Origin: an uncultured Oscillospiraceae bacterium | Lineage (GTDB): Bacteria; Bacillota; Clostridia; Oscillospirales; Ruminococcaceae | Length of the DNA: 64,000 nucleotides | NCBI GenBank assembly: GCA_900539695.1 | Contig: UQDG01000008.1 | Location: forward strand, 24,463 to 88,462 | Direction: 5' to 3' | Shown here: one piece after another, positions 16,937 through 25,018 of the stretch | Position numbering within the stretch: the stretch's first letter is position 1 | How the letters are laid out: the number at the start of each line of letters is the position of its first letter | Program-made: the position numbers and the translations under genes | Notes under the pieces: model-generated | Told to the model about the DNA's origin: nothing | The model's input: only the letters and a program-made list of their open reading frames with translations | Database searches by the model: none

Positions 16937-16968
16937 TGTAGGGGTCGATGCAAGCATCCACCCCTACA
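16937..16968 (+). repeat. GTAGGGGTCGATGC hairpin repeat, copy 1
   Basis: TGTAGGGG and CCCCTACA form an outer stem and GATGC/GCATC an inner stem with an AA loop. Related copies are at 31099, 49659 and about 61848. It lies 18 bases after the J-domain gene and may help end its transcript. Confidence 0.8.
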
Positions 16969-17003
16969 CCTTTATTTTCGTTCAATGTTCATCTAAACAA
17001 AAA

Positions 17004-17036
17004 GCCCGAACCTTTTTTTAAGGTCCGGGTATTTTT
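17004..17036 (+). terminator. Terminator between convergent genes
   Basis: A hairpin pairs CCCGAACCTT with AAGGTCCGGG (one mismatch) and is followed by ATTTTTT. It lies between the J-domain operon and the convergent Cys-cluster gene. Confidence 0.7.
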
Positions 17037-17710
17037 TATGCCAGCAGCTTCTCCAAAAGCGGCTGCAAAATCTCAATATTCTGTTGGAACTGCGGGTAAA
17101 AATCGTCCCCCAGTTCGTAGTCATAATACAGCGCCCGCTCCACACGCTTTACGGCAGCGGCAAAATGCGGGTGGTCAGCGGCAGCCTGCAGCTGCTCGGA
17201 CAAGCGGGTACACACCACGGCCCAGCGGGCGTCGATGCCCGCACGGTCCAAAATGGCGGCATCGGTCAGGTAATCGTTCAGCACACGGCCACCGTCTGTC
17301 CGCGCCCCGCAAAGCGGCGTCTGCACGTAATATTCGATTTTCGCCGTCACAGGGTCGATGCTCTGCCCCAGCGGGTACAGCGCGCAGGCCAGCGGCCGCG
17401 CCGCATGGATGGCGCAGGCGCTGCCCTCAAAAAAGCGGCAGTTTCCGGTCCTGGGGTCGGGGGTCAGGCGCAGGGCGGGCAGCAGCGTTTGCGGGGCCAG
17501 GTAGCTTTTGCAGAACGCTCCCGCCACGATGCGGGGCGACAACCCCAGCCGCCGGGCGATGCGGTACAGATCGTACCCGGACAGCACCAGATCCCGCCGT
17601 CCGCGGCAGCAGCAACCGCACCCGGCGCAGGCAAAGTCAAAGCTGTCCCCTGCCGCAATGCGCGGCAGGTCATCCCAGTTCTCACCGCTGCGGCCGGGTT
17701 CCACGGTCAC
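17036..17710 (-). CDS. YkgJ-family cysteine cluster (metal-binding) protein
   Basis: The 224-residue protein has the CxxC-type cluster FACAGCGCCCRGR at about residues 27-40 and a second cluster ending in CRFFEGSACAIHAARPLACALYPLG. This is the pattern of the YkgJ/UPF0153 family, proposed to hold a zinc or iron-sulphur centre; no activity is established. The start is GTG at 17710, giving a GTGA overlap with the dehydrogenase stop, with GAGG 7 bases upstream. Tight coupling suggests both genes are expressed together, although no functional link is known. Confidence 0.85.
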   Translation of the reverse strand: MTVEPGRSGENWDDLPRIAAGDSFDFACAGCGCCCRGRRDLVLSGYDLYRIARRLGLSPRIVAGAFCKSYLAPQTLLPALRLTPDPRTGNCRFFEGSACAIHAARPLACALYPLGQSIDPVTAKIEYYVQTPLCGARTDGGRVLNDYLTDAAILDRAGIDARWAVVCTRLSEQLQAAADHPHFAAAVKRVERALYYDYELGDDFYPQFQQNIEILQPLLEKLLA

Positions 17711-18693
17711 AGCGGCACCTCGCAGGGGTTGGAGCGGCCCGCGGCAAAGTCTGTCAGTTCCTCAAAGCCGCTGCGCACCATGCTGGCCACGTTCACGTCG
17801 GTATAAAAGGCGTTATGGGGACTGACGATGACGTTGGGCATACTGCGCAAGATGTTCATCGTGCGGTGGGGCAGCGCAGCGCCGGCGCGGTTGAAGTAGA
17901 CGAGGTCGTTCTCCCCCTCGACCACATCCAGCCCGGCGCCGCCGACCTTGCCGCTTTCCAGCGCAGCAATCAACGCCTCTTCGTCGATCAGCGCACCGCG
18001 GGCGGTGTTGACGATGAGCACGCCGTCCTTCATCTTGGCCAGCGACTCGGCATTGATGAGGTGGTGGTTCTCGGCGGTGGCATTGGTGTGCAGGGTGATG
18101 ACGTCGCTGCGGGCGTACAACTCATCCAGCGGGACATACTCGGCCATTTGGGCCACCTCGTCGCTCTGGTACAGGTCGTAGGCCAAAATTTTGCAGCCAA
18201 AGCCCTGCAAATGGGCAATGACAGTGCGGCCGATTTTGCCGGTGCCGATGACGCCTACCGTGCAGTTGGACAAATCCTTGCCCATCTTGCCGGGCAGCGT
18301 GTAATCCTGGGCGGCGGCACGCAGCATGGTCTGGTTCATCTTGCGGGTACACATCAGCATCAGCATGATGGCGTAGTTGGCCACACCTTCCGGCGGGTAG
18401 TGGCTGTGGGCTACCCGCATGCCCAGCTTTTTGGCGGTCTCCAGCGGGATATGATCGTAGCCGATGCTGCGGCAAAGCAGGTACTTTACGCCCATCCTGG
18501 CCCAGGCCTCGACGTACTCGGGCAGAATTTCGCAGGGATTCTGGCTGACGGCATCGCAGCCTGCGGCCTTGTCCAGATTTTCCGGGCAGGGTGCGCCGGG
18601 GATCGTCACGTAGTCGATGCCGAACTCCCTGCTGAACTGCTCGATATACGCCTGCTCGTCGAAGGGGCGCATTTGGTAAAATGCGATCTTCAT
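17707..18693 (-). CDS. D-2-hydroxyacid dehydrogenase (D-lactate dehydrogenase-like)
   Basis: The 328-residue protein belongs to the NAD-dependent D-isomer-specific 2-hydroxyacid dehydrogenases. The dinucleotide motif VGVIGTGKIGRTV is near residue 148. The substrate-binding Arg is in VNTARGALID, the catalytic Glu in the LDVVEGEND region, and the catalytic His in PHNAFYT. The N-terminal segment MKIAFYQMRPFDEQ matches the LdhA/VanH branch rather than phosphoglycerate dehydrogenase. It probably reduces pyruvate or a close 2-keto acid, regenerating NAD. GGAGGGGAG precedes the ATG. The stop overlaps the start of the Cys-cluster gene. Confidence 0.88.
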   Translation of the reverse strand: MKIAFYQMRPFDEQAYIEQFSREFGIDYVTIPGAPCPENLDKAAGCDAVSQNPCEILPEYVEAWARMGVKYLLCRSIGYDHIPLETAKKLGMRVAHSHYPPEGVANYAIMLMLMCTRKMNQTMLRAAAQDYTLPGKMGKDLSNCTVGVIGTGKIGRTVIAHLQGFGCKILAYDLYQSDEVAQMAEYVPLDELYARSDVITLHTNATAENHHLINAESLAKMKDGVLIVNTARGALIDEEALIAALESGKVGGAGLDVVEGENDLVYFNRAGAALPHRTMNILRSMPNVIVSPHNAFYTDVNVASMVRSGFEELTDFAAGRSNPCEVPL

Positions 18694-18708
18694 ATACTCC
18701 CCTCCCTG

Positions 18709-19518
18709 TTACAGATGAAAATGTAAGGTTTCAGCCAGCCAATCGGTGCACAGGGACACCCAGGCGGCGTTGTGGCGGTTGGGGGTGTTGACCTCCTGCG
18801 TACAGGTGCTGGAGCCATGCCCGCCGTGGGTGAAAAGGTGCAGCTCGTAGGGCACGTGGTTTTCGGTCAGGGCGCTGGCCAGCAGCAGCGAGTTTTCCAC
18901 CGGCACAGCCTGGTCGGCCACGGTGTGCCAGATGAAGAACGGCGGCAGATCGCCGCGCACCTGGTTTTCCAGGCTGAAGATCGCCTGCAGGGCGGTATCG
19001 TCCCCGGCCAGGTTGGCGATGGACCCGCCGTGGGTCTTGATGCCCGACGTAATGACCGGGTAGCCCAGCACAACAGCGTCGGGGCGGGCTTCCTCGGCGG
19101 TGATACCCAGGGCTTTCTGCACGGGGGCGGCGTCCCACAAAATGGCGGTGGACGCGGCCAGGTGCCCGCCAGCCGAGAAGCCGCAGACCGCGATCTTGAA
19201 CGGGTCCAGCCGCAGTTTGGCGGCGTTGCGGCGCAGATGCAGGATGGCGCCGGCGGCGTCGATCAACGGCTGCCAGCGCAGAGGGGCCTGCTCCGGCGTG
19301 TGGGCACAGGTGTATTCCAGCACAAAGGTCTGGTAGCCCGCCTGCAAAAACTGCATGGCGATGGGGTCTGCCTCCCGCGCGCTGCAAAAGGCATACCCGC
19401 CACCGGGCAAAATCAGCATCGCCGGGCGGATATTGAAGGCAGGCATCTCGTTGGTTTCGTCCCGCAGGTAACCGGTAAGTTTGGCCCCGCTGGGGAGAGT
19501 GTGGGTGTATAATTGCAT
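18709..19518 (-). CDS. Alpha/beta-hydrolase esterase (acetyl-xylan-esterase/BD-FAE-like)
   Basis: The 269-residue hydrolase has the oxyanion segment LILPGGGYAFCSAREADPIA (an HGGG-like turn), the nucleophile elbow CGFSAGGHLAAS with Ser near residue 114, and a C-terminal THGGHGSS supplying the His. An Asp near VADQAVPVENS completes the likely triad. Close relatives deacetylate or deferuloylate plant polysaccharides, which would suit a gut fermenter, but the substrate is not shown. There is no signal peptide, so it acts inside. The ATG at 19518 is preferred over an upstream one 15 codons earlier. Confidence 0.85.
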   Translation of the reverse strand: MQLYTHTLPSGAKLTGYLRDETNEMPAFNIRPAMLILPGGGYAFCSAREADPIAMQFLQAGYQTFVLEYTCAHTPEQAPLRWQPLIDAAGAILHLRRNAAKLRLDPFKIAVCGFSAGGHLAASTAILWDAAPVQKALGITAEEARPDAVVLGYPVITSGIKTHGGSIANLAGDDTALQAIFSLENQVRGDLPPFFIWHTVADQAVPVENSLLLASALTENHVPYELHLFTHGGHGSSTCTQEVNTPNRHNAAWVSLCTDWLAETLHFHL

Positions 19519-19625
19519 AGGGCTTCTTCTTTCCTTTTTATATTTTATATATAAAGTAAGCATACCGCAAAAATCCCTATTTGAAAAGAGGATTTTAAAA
19601 TTTCTGTTAAATCCGCCGTAAGGGG

Positions 19626-19654
19626 TTGCAGTTTGCTCGCAAGAGTGCTAAACT
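19626..19654 (+). promoter_or_regulatory. Candidate promoter of htpG
   Basis: TTGCAG (19626-19631), a 17-base spacer and TAAACT (19649-19654) place the start near 19661, inside the CIRCE element. The match is modest. A lone CIRCE half-site, GAGTGCTAA (19643-19651), overlaps the -10. Confidence 0.5.
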
Positions 19655-19658
19655 AGCA

Positions 19659-19685
19659 TTAGCAGTTAAATCAAAAGAGTGCTAA
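19659..19685 (+). promoter_or_regulatory. CIRCE operator (HrcA-binding) upstream of htpG
   Basis: TTAGCAGTT (19659-19667), nine bases, then GAGTGCTAA (19677-19685). The right half is identical to the CIRCE consensus and the left half matches 7 of 9 (consensus TTAGCACTC-N9-GAGTGCTAA). It lies 30 bases before htpG. A further direct copy of the right half is at 19643-19651. Confidence 0.85.
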
Positions 19686-19715
19686 TTCACATAAATAAAG
19701 CGAGGTCCTTTTATT

Positions 19716-21617
19716 ATGGCTATGCACCAATTCAAAGCCGAAAGCAAAAAACTGATGGACTTGATGATCAACTCCATCTACACCAACCGCGATATCTTCC
19801 TGCGTGAGCTGATTTCCAACGCATCCGATGCCTGCGATAAGCGCTATTTCAAGAGCCTGACCGACACCAGCATCGGCATTACGAAAGATGACCTGAAGAT
19901 CCATATCCAGCCCGATAAGGAAGCCCGCACCCTGACCATCACCGATAACGGTATCGGCATGACCAAGGAAGATCTGGAAAAGAACCTGGGCACCATCGCC
20001 AAGTCCGGCTCCCTCGATTTCAAGACCGAGAACCAGAGCGATAACATCGACATCATCGGTCAGTTCGGCGTGGGCTTCTACTCTGCCTTTATGGTGGCCC
20101 AGAAAGTCACCGTCATTTCCCGTGCCCAGGGCGCTGACACCGCCTGGAAGTGGGAGTCCAAGGGCGTGGAAGGCTACACCATCACCGAGGCCGACAAGGA
20201 CGATGTCGGCACCGAGATCATCCTGGTGCTGAAAGACGACACCGACTCCGAGAATTACAGCGAGTATCTGGACGATTACACCATCGCCAACCTTGTCAAG
20301 AAATACAGCGATTACATCCGCTTCCCCATCACGATGTATCGTGAGAAATCCCGCCAGAAGCCGAAGCCGGAAGACGCCGGCGACGACTACAAGCCCGAGT
20401 ACGAGACCTACACCGAGCTGGAGACCCTGAACAGCATGGTCCCCATCTGGAAGCGCCCGAAGAGCGAGGTCAAGGACGAGGACTACAACGAGTTCTATAA
20501 GAACAAGTTCATGGACTACTCTGACCCGCTGCGGGTCATTACCAGCCGCACCGAGGGCACCGCCACCTACACGGCCCTGCTGTTTGTGCCCGGCCGCACG
20601 CCTTACGACTACTACACCAAGGAGTACGAGAAGGGCCTGGCCCTCTACGCTTCCGGCGTGATGATCATGGAAAAGTGCGCTGACCTGCTGCCCGACTATT
20701 TCAGCTTCATCAAAGGCGTTGTCGACAGCGAGGATCTGAGCCTGAACATCAGCCGTGAGACCCTGCAGAAGGACAGCCAGCTCAAGCTCATCCGCAACAG
20801 CCTGGAGAAGAAGATCAAGAACGAGCTGCACGCCATGCTGGTCAACGACCGCGAAAAATACGAGACCTTCTGGAAGAGCTTCGGCCGCCAGATCAAGTTT
20901 GGCGTCTACGGCGATTACGGCATGCACAAAGACCTGCTGGGCGACCTGCTGATGTTCTACTCCGCCAAGGAGCAGAAGATGGTCACGCTGGACGAGTACA
21001 TCGAGAAGATGTCCGAGGGCCAGAAGTGCATCTACTTTGCTGCCGGTGACGACACTGACCGCCTGGGCAAGCTGCCCAACGCCCAGCTGGTGCTGAGCAA
21101 GGGCTACGATCTGCTGCTGTGCACCGAGGATGTGGATGAATTCTGCCTGCAGATGATGCACGATTACAAAGAGAAGGAATTCAAGAACATCAACGCCGGT
21201 GATCTGGGCCTGGAGACCGAGGAGGAAAAGAAAGCCGCCGAGGAGACCGCCAACGAGAACAAGGACCTGTTTGAGGAGATCAAGAAGGCCCTGAACGGCA
21301 AGGTCAAGGAAGTCAAGGTCAACCCCACCCTGCAGGAGCATCCTGTTACCCTGTCCAGCGAGGGCGGCATCTCGATGGAGATGGAGAAGGTCCTGCGCAA
21401 GATGCCTGGTTCCGGTGATGTGGAAAGCACCAAGGTGCTGGAGCTGAACCCCAACCACACTGTGTTCGCTGCGCTGAAAGCCGCCCACGAGGCTGGCGAC
21501 ACTGCCAAGGTGGACCAGTATGCCGAGCTGCTGTATGACCAGTCTCTGCTGATCGCCGGCCTGCCCATCGAGGACCCCGTGGCCTACGCACAGCTGGTCT
21601 GCGGCCTGATGAAGTAA
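19716..21617 (+). CDS. htpG: Hsp90-family molecular chaperone HtpG
   Basis: The 633-residue chaperone has the full Hsp90 order. The GHKL ATPase domain (about residues 1-230) has LRELISNASDACDK, ITDNGIGMTKEDL and GQFGVGFYSAFMV. The middle domain has RPKSEVKDEDYNEFYK, GRTPYDYYTKEYEKGL and the catalytic-loop Arg in LSLNISRETLQ. A dimerisation domain forms the C-terminus. It has no organelle-type insert and no MEEVD tail, as expected for bacteria. It is a single-gene unit with a CIRCE element in the promoter and a strong terminator after the stop, so heat-induced control by HrcA is likely. Confidence 0.97.
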   Translation: MAMHQFKAESKKLMDLMINSIYTNRDIFLRELISNASDACDKRYFKSLTDTSIGITKDDLKIHIQPDKEARTLTITDNGIGMTKEDLEKNLGTIAKSGSLDFKTENQSDNIDIIGQFGVGFYSAFMVAQKVTVISRAQGADTAWKWESKGVEGYTITEADKDDVGTEIILVLKDDTDSENYSEYLDDYTIANLVKKYSDYIRFPITMYREKSRQKPKPEDAGDDYKPEYETYTELETLNSMVPIWKRPKSEVKDEDYNEFYKNKFMDYSDPLRVITSRTEGTATYTALLFVPGRTPYDYYTKEYEKGLALYASGVMIMEKCADLLPDYFSFIKGVVDSEDLSLNISRETLQKDSQLKLIRNSLEKKIKNELHAMLVNDREKYETFWKSFGRQIKFGVYGDYGMHKDLLGDLLMFYSAKEQKMVTLDEYIEKMSEGQKCIYFAAGDDTDRLGKLPNAQLVLSKGYDLLLCTEDVDEFCLQMMHDYKEKEFKNINAGDLGLETEEEKKAAEETANENKDLFEEIKKALNGKVKEVKVNPTLQEHPVTLSSEGGISMEMEKVLRKMPGSGDVESTKVLELNPNHTVFAALKAAHEAGDTAKVDQYAELLYDQSLLIAGLPIEDPVAYAQLVCGLMK

Positions 21618-21650
21618 GTTTACCCCACCGCACCCAGCTTATAAATAGCA

Positions 21651-21692
21651 CGCCCCCTGTCGGAGTTTTCCGGCAGGGGGCGTTTTGTTTTT
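21651..21692 (+). terminator. Terminator of htpG
   Basis: A 13-bp stem with one G-U pair (21651-21663 with 21670-21682) closes on AGTTTT and is followed by TTTTGTTTTT. It lies about 35 bases after the htpG stop. Confidence 0.9.
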
Positions 21693-23049
21693 ACAGCGGC
21701 AGGGTCAAAGCAGCGGCCGCGCCGTGGGGCAGTGCTTGGGCAAAAGCGGCAGTGCCGCCGTGGGCGGCTAGGATCTGCTCTACCACATGCAGGCCTAAAA
21801 TGTGCGGGGGATTCTCCCCTGTTTCGCCAGCCTGCAATACGGCCAGCACGGCGGGCGGGTAGCCCTGGCCGTCGTCGGTCACCTGGATGGTCAGCATGCC
21901 GTCCGCCGCATCCGCGCGGATGGTGACATGCACGGGGACTGCATTGTGGCCGACAGTGTTGTGCAAAAGGTTTTCGATGGCCCGCAGAAGCAGGGCTTCG
22001 TCCGCCTGCACCACCGTGTGTTCTGCCGCCTGGGTCAGTTCCAGTTCAAGGGTGCTGTCACCTGCGGCGGGGCTTTCGTAAAATTCGGCGGCACACCGGC
22101 GCAGGAACGGGCCGACCGTCACAGCCTTGCGGCGTAAAGGCTGTGCGCCGTATTGCAGCTTGCTGGTCAAGTTCAAATCGCCGATGAGCGACCGTATCTT
22201 CTCGCTTTGGGTGCAGATGCCCGCGGCTTTCTGCCGGGCTGCGGCAGGCAGGACCTCATCCTGCTGCAGCTGCTCGCCCCAGCCCAGGATCAGCGCCAGC
22301 GGCGTGCGGATGTCATGGCTGACACCTGCGATCCAATCGGTGCGGGCGGTGTCCCTCCGGGCGATGATCTCATTGCGGCGGCGCAGCTGCTCGCCGGTCT
22401 CGTTCAGCTTTTCGGCCAGCTCCCCGGCAAAGCCGGTGGTGGGCAGCTGCACCGCGCCGCCCTGGGCTAAAGTGTCCAGCCCGTCCGCCACCGCCTGCAA
22501 ATGGCGTGCCCCGCGCCAGCTGAACCACAGGCAGCACCCCAGCACCACGGCCAGCAGCAGCACCGCTACCGGCAGCAGCCCGCCGACCATTGCCTCCATG
22601 CGTGCCTGCGGGGCGGTGATGTTGTATTTCCATTGGCTGCCGACTGGCTCTGCTGCCACAAACAGGCCGTAATCCGCCGCCCAGCACTGCACGGGGTAAT
22701 CGGCCAGATACCAGCGGGAGAACACTGCAATATCGCTGGCGGTGTAGCGGTGGTTCAGCGCCTCGGGCAGGTCTTGCTGCCAGATAACGTTGCCGTCCTC
22801 GTCCAGCACCATGGCCCAGGCATAGCCGTGCATCCACTCGGCCGGGGTGTGGGCGGCGTCCCGTTGCAGGCCGTCGGCGGTGGGGTGCAGGGCCTCGGCC
22901 AAGGCACCCACTTTTTGCACACTGTCGGATGCGCCATTGTACCGCACTCCGGCGTAGATCGTCATGCCCAGCAGCAGCGCCACCACCACCAAAATGATAC
23001 CCGCCGTGGCCAGTACATAGCGGCGGATGAGACGCGCAAAAGTTTTCAT
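21691..23049 (-). CDS. Sensor histidine kinase of a lantibiotic/bacitracin-type response system
   Basis: The 452-residue kinase has two membrane spans (about residues 10-32 and 155-178) enclosing an extracytoplasmic sensor of about 120 residues. A HAMP-like linker and the H-box VSHDIRTPLALILGW (His near residue 246) follow. ATP-binding boxes are ENLLHNTVGHN, VTDDGQGYPP and LGLHVVEQILAAHGG. The start overlaps the response-regulator stop (ATGA), so the pair is translated together. The divergent neighbour is a three-gene ABC transporter of the peptide-protection class, pointing to sensing of a membrane-active antimicrobial or cell-envelope stress; the ligand is unknown. Confidence 0.9.
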   Translation of the reverse strand: MKTFARLIRRYVLATAGIILVVVALLLGMTIYAGVRYNGASDSVQKVGALAEALHPTADGLQRDAAHTPAEWMHGYAWAMVLDEDGNVIWQQDLPEALNHRYTASDIAVFSRWYLADYPVQCWAADYGLFVAAEPVGSQWKYNITAPQARMEAMVGGLLPVAVLLLAVVLGCCLWFSWRGARHLQAVADGLDTLAQGGAVQLPTTGFAGELAEKLNETGEQLRRRNEIIARRDTARTDWIAGVSHDIRTPLALILGWGEQLQQDEVLPAAARQKAAGICTQSEKIRSLIGDLNLTSKLQYGAQPLRRKAVTVGPFLRRCAAEFYESPAAGDSTLELELTQAAEHTVVQADEALLLRAIENLLHNTVGHNAVPVHVTIRADAADGMLTIQVTDDGQGYPPAVLAVLQAGETGENPPHILGLHVVEQILAAHGGTAAFAQALPHGAAAALTLPL

Positions 23050-23765
23050 CGCTGCGCCTCCCCTGCCAGCTTATAGCCGATGCCCCGCACCGTCAACAGC
23101 CATTGGGGGCGGCTGGCGTTTTCCTCCAGCTTTTCCCGCAGGTGGCGGATATGCACGTTCAGCGCGTTCTCGCAGCCGTAATAGTCCGCGCCCCAGACGG
23201 CCTCGCACAGGGCGTCGTAGGTCACGATGTGCCCGCGGTTGTCTGCCAACTTTTGCAGCAGGGCGCGCTCGGTGGCGGTCAGAGGCAGGGTCACGCCGTC
23301 GGGGCGGTACACGGTAGCATCGTCCAGATCGACCTGGCAGTCCCCCAGCTCCAGGGCAGGCGGGGCGGCGCGGCACAGTTCGGCCCGGTAGGCGCGCTGC
23401 AAAATACGCTGCACCCGCAAAAGCAATTCCTGCATCAAAAAGGGCTTGGTCAGGTAGTCGTCCGCGCCAAGGCCCAGCCCCAGCAAGCGGTCAGCGTCAG
23501 CGTCTCGAGCCGAAAGGAACAGCGCGGGCACATCAGCCTTGGCGTGCAGCTGGCGCAATAGGGTAAAGCCGTCGCCGTCCGGCAGGTTGATGTCCAAGAT
23601 CATTAACTCCGGCGCAGCAGCGGCAAACAGTGCCCGGGCCTCGGCACATGTGGCAGCGGTGCGGATGCAGGTATACCCCGCCGTGCGCAGGCTGTCCCCC
23701 ACCAGCACCAGCAGATCGGGGTTATCATCCACCAATAAAATCGATGCTTCGTAAATCGTCTGCAT
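23046..23765 (-). CDS. OmpR-family response regulator
   Basis: The 239-residue protein has a receiver domain with acidic residues in LLVDDNPDL, the phosphoacceptor Asp in LMILDINLPDGDGF, and a conserved Lys in YLTKPFLMQEL. The C-terminal winged helix (about residues 135-235) has LTATERALLQKLADN, VTYDALCEAVWG and NVHIRHLREKLEEN. It is the partner of the kinase gene that overlaps it. Four 11-bp-spaced TTAAG-like repeats upstream of the divergent ABC operon are a good candidate binding site. The ATG at 23765 is chosen over one 13 codons upstream because TAGGAG is positioned for it. Confidence 0.92.
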   Translation of the reverse strand: MQTIYEASILLVDDNPDLLVLVGDSLRTAGYTCIRTAATCAEARALFAAAAPELMILDINLPDGDGFTLLRQLHAKADVPALFLSARDADADRLLGLGLGADDYLTKPFLMQELLLRVQRILQRAYRAELCRAAPPALELGDCQVDLDDATVYRPDGVTLPLTATERALLQKLADNRGHIVTYDALCEAVWGADYYGCENALNVHIRHLREKLEENASRPQWLLTVRGIGYKLAGEAQR

Positions 23766-23781
23766 AGTCTCAACTCCTACC

Positions 23782-23813
23782 TTTATTATACACGCCCTGC
23801 GCACCGCTGCCAG
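23782..23813 (-). promoter_or_regulatory. Candidate promoter of the two-component genes
   Basis: A perfect minus-strand TATAAT (23785-23790) lies 20 bases before the response-regulator start. The -35 region near 23808-23813 (CTGGCA) is a weak match. Confidence 0.5.
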
Positions 23814-23827
23814 CGTTCGTGGAAAAT

Positions 23828-23866
23828 CTTAAGGCAAAATTAAGCTGGGCTTACGGGGCAGATAAG
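23828..23866 (+). promoter_or_regulatory. Four 11-bp-spaced direct repeats, likely response-regulator operator
   Basis: TTAAG at 23829, TTAAG at 23840, TTACG at 23851 and ATAAG at 23862 are exactly 11 bases apart, the helical spacing of OmpR/PhoB-family boxes. A TATACT at 23877-23882 follows, giving an expected start near 23889. No good -35 hexamer is present, as at many activator-dependent promoters. Confidence 0.6.
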
Positions 23867-23896
23867 ATTTGGCGTTTATACTGGGCTTGTACTTAA

Positions 23897-24068
23897 GGCA
23901 ACACCGCACAATTCCCGCCTGACGGCTTAAGCACCGCTCCGGCGGCCGCGGCACGGCATCTGCGTTGCCAAAATGCTCGATAATACACAAAGTATTATCT
24001 GCGCTTTTGGCTTAGCATCTGCCGCACCTCGCTCGCCGTATCGGCACTTAGAATTATGCGGTATTGCC
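23897..24068 (+). mobile_element. MITE-like element, copy 1 (172 bp)
   Basis: Imperfect inverted ends (GGCAACACCGCACAATTC against GGCAATACCGCATAATTC, 16 of 18) bound a sequence that folds along most of its length, with an inner GATAATAC/GTATTATC stem. TTAA directly flanks both sides (23893-23896 and 24069-24072), consistent with a 4-bp target duplication. It differs from the copy at 37830 by two substitutions and has no coding capacity. It separates the probable ABC promoter from the ATPase start. Confidence 0.85.
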
Positions 24069-24096
24069 TTAAGATACGAGTAAGGAGCGTGTGACT

Positions 24097-25017
24097 ATGC
24101 AAAACGTGATTGAAACCGACGCCCTGTGCAAGCGCTATGGCAGCCATCTGGTGGTGGATCATCTGGCGCTGACCGTGCCGGAGGGCTGTGTCTACGGCTT
24201 TTTAGGCCCCAACGGTGCGGGCAAATCCACCACGATGAAGATGCTGCTGGGTCTGGTGCACCCCACCGGCGGCACGGTGCGGCTGCTGGGCCGGGAGATG
24301 ACCGACGCCAACCGCCTGGCTCTGCTGCGGCAGACCGGCAGTCTGATCGAGTCGCCCTCCGGCTACCTGCACCTGACCGCGCGGGAGAATCTGGAGATCG
24401 TGGCCGACTTAAAAGGTGTGCCCCACAAGGACATTGCCCGTGTACTGGACATTGTACAGCTGACCAATGACCAGCACCGCAAGGTGGGGCAGTATTCGCT
24501 GGGCATGAAGCAGCGGCTGGGCATCGCCATGGCCCTGCTGGGCAGTCCCAAGCTGCTGGTGCTGGACGAACCCACCAACGGCCTGGACCCCGCCGGTATC
24601 CAGGAGATGCGGGAACTCATCCGCACCATGCCCGCCGCCACCGGAGCCACTGTGCTGATCTCCAGCCATCTGCTGGGCGAGATGGAGCAGATGGTGGAGC
24701 ATGTGGGCATCATCGACCATGGGCGGATGCTGTTTGAAGGCCCGCTGACTGAACTGCAGCGCCACAGCAAGGGTGCGCTGACCCTGCGGCTGCTGCACCC
24801 TGCCAAGGCTTTGCCGGTGCTGCAGGCCAACGGGCTGCCCACCGCCGCAGTGGGCGAGGATAACACCATCGCCCTGCCGCCCCTGCGAGATGACCTGCTG
24901 GCGGGCCTGGTGCAGGCCTTAGCGGACAGCGGCGCCGGGGTGGTGGGCCTGACCCAGCACACCAGGACGCTGGAGGAAATTTTCCTGACGCTGACCGCGC
25001 CGAAGGAGGTGGGCTGA
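24097..25017 (+). CDS. ABC transporter ATP-binding protein, lantibiotic/bacitracin protection type
   Basis: The 306-residue ATPase has Walker A GPNGAGKST (about residues 38-46), signature YSLGMKQRLG, Walker B LLVLDEPTNGLDPAG and the switch His in ISSHLLGEMEQ. It closely follows the BcrA/MutF/NisF group, which exports or expels cationic peptides from the membrane. AAGGAG lies 9 bases before the ATG at 24097; a GTG two codons upstream is too close to it. It heads a three-gene operon with two permeases (one base, then three bases between genes) and is divergent from a two-component system. A 172-bp repeat element lies in its leader. Confidence 0.92.
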   Translation: MQNVIETDALCKRYGSHLVVDHLALTVPEGCVYGFLGPNGAGKSTTMKMLLGLVHPTGGTVRLLGREMTDANRLALLRQTGSLIESPSGYLHLTARENLEIVADLKGVPHKDIARVLDIVQLTNDQHRKVGQYSLGMKQRLGIAMALLGSPKLLVLDEPTNGLDPAGIQEMRELIRTMPAATGATVLISSHLLGEMEQMVEHVGIIDHGRMLFEGPLTELQRHSKGALTLRLLHPAKALPVLQANGLPTAAVGEDNTIALPPLRDDLLAGLVQALADSGAGVVGLTQHTRTLEEIFLTLTAPKEVG

Positions 25018-25018
25018 G

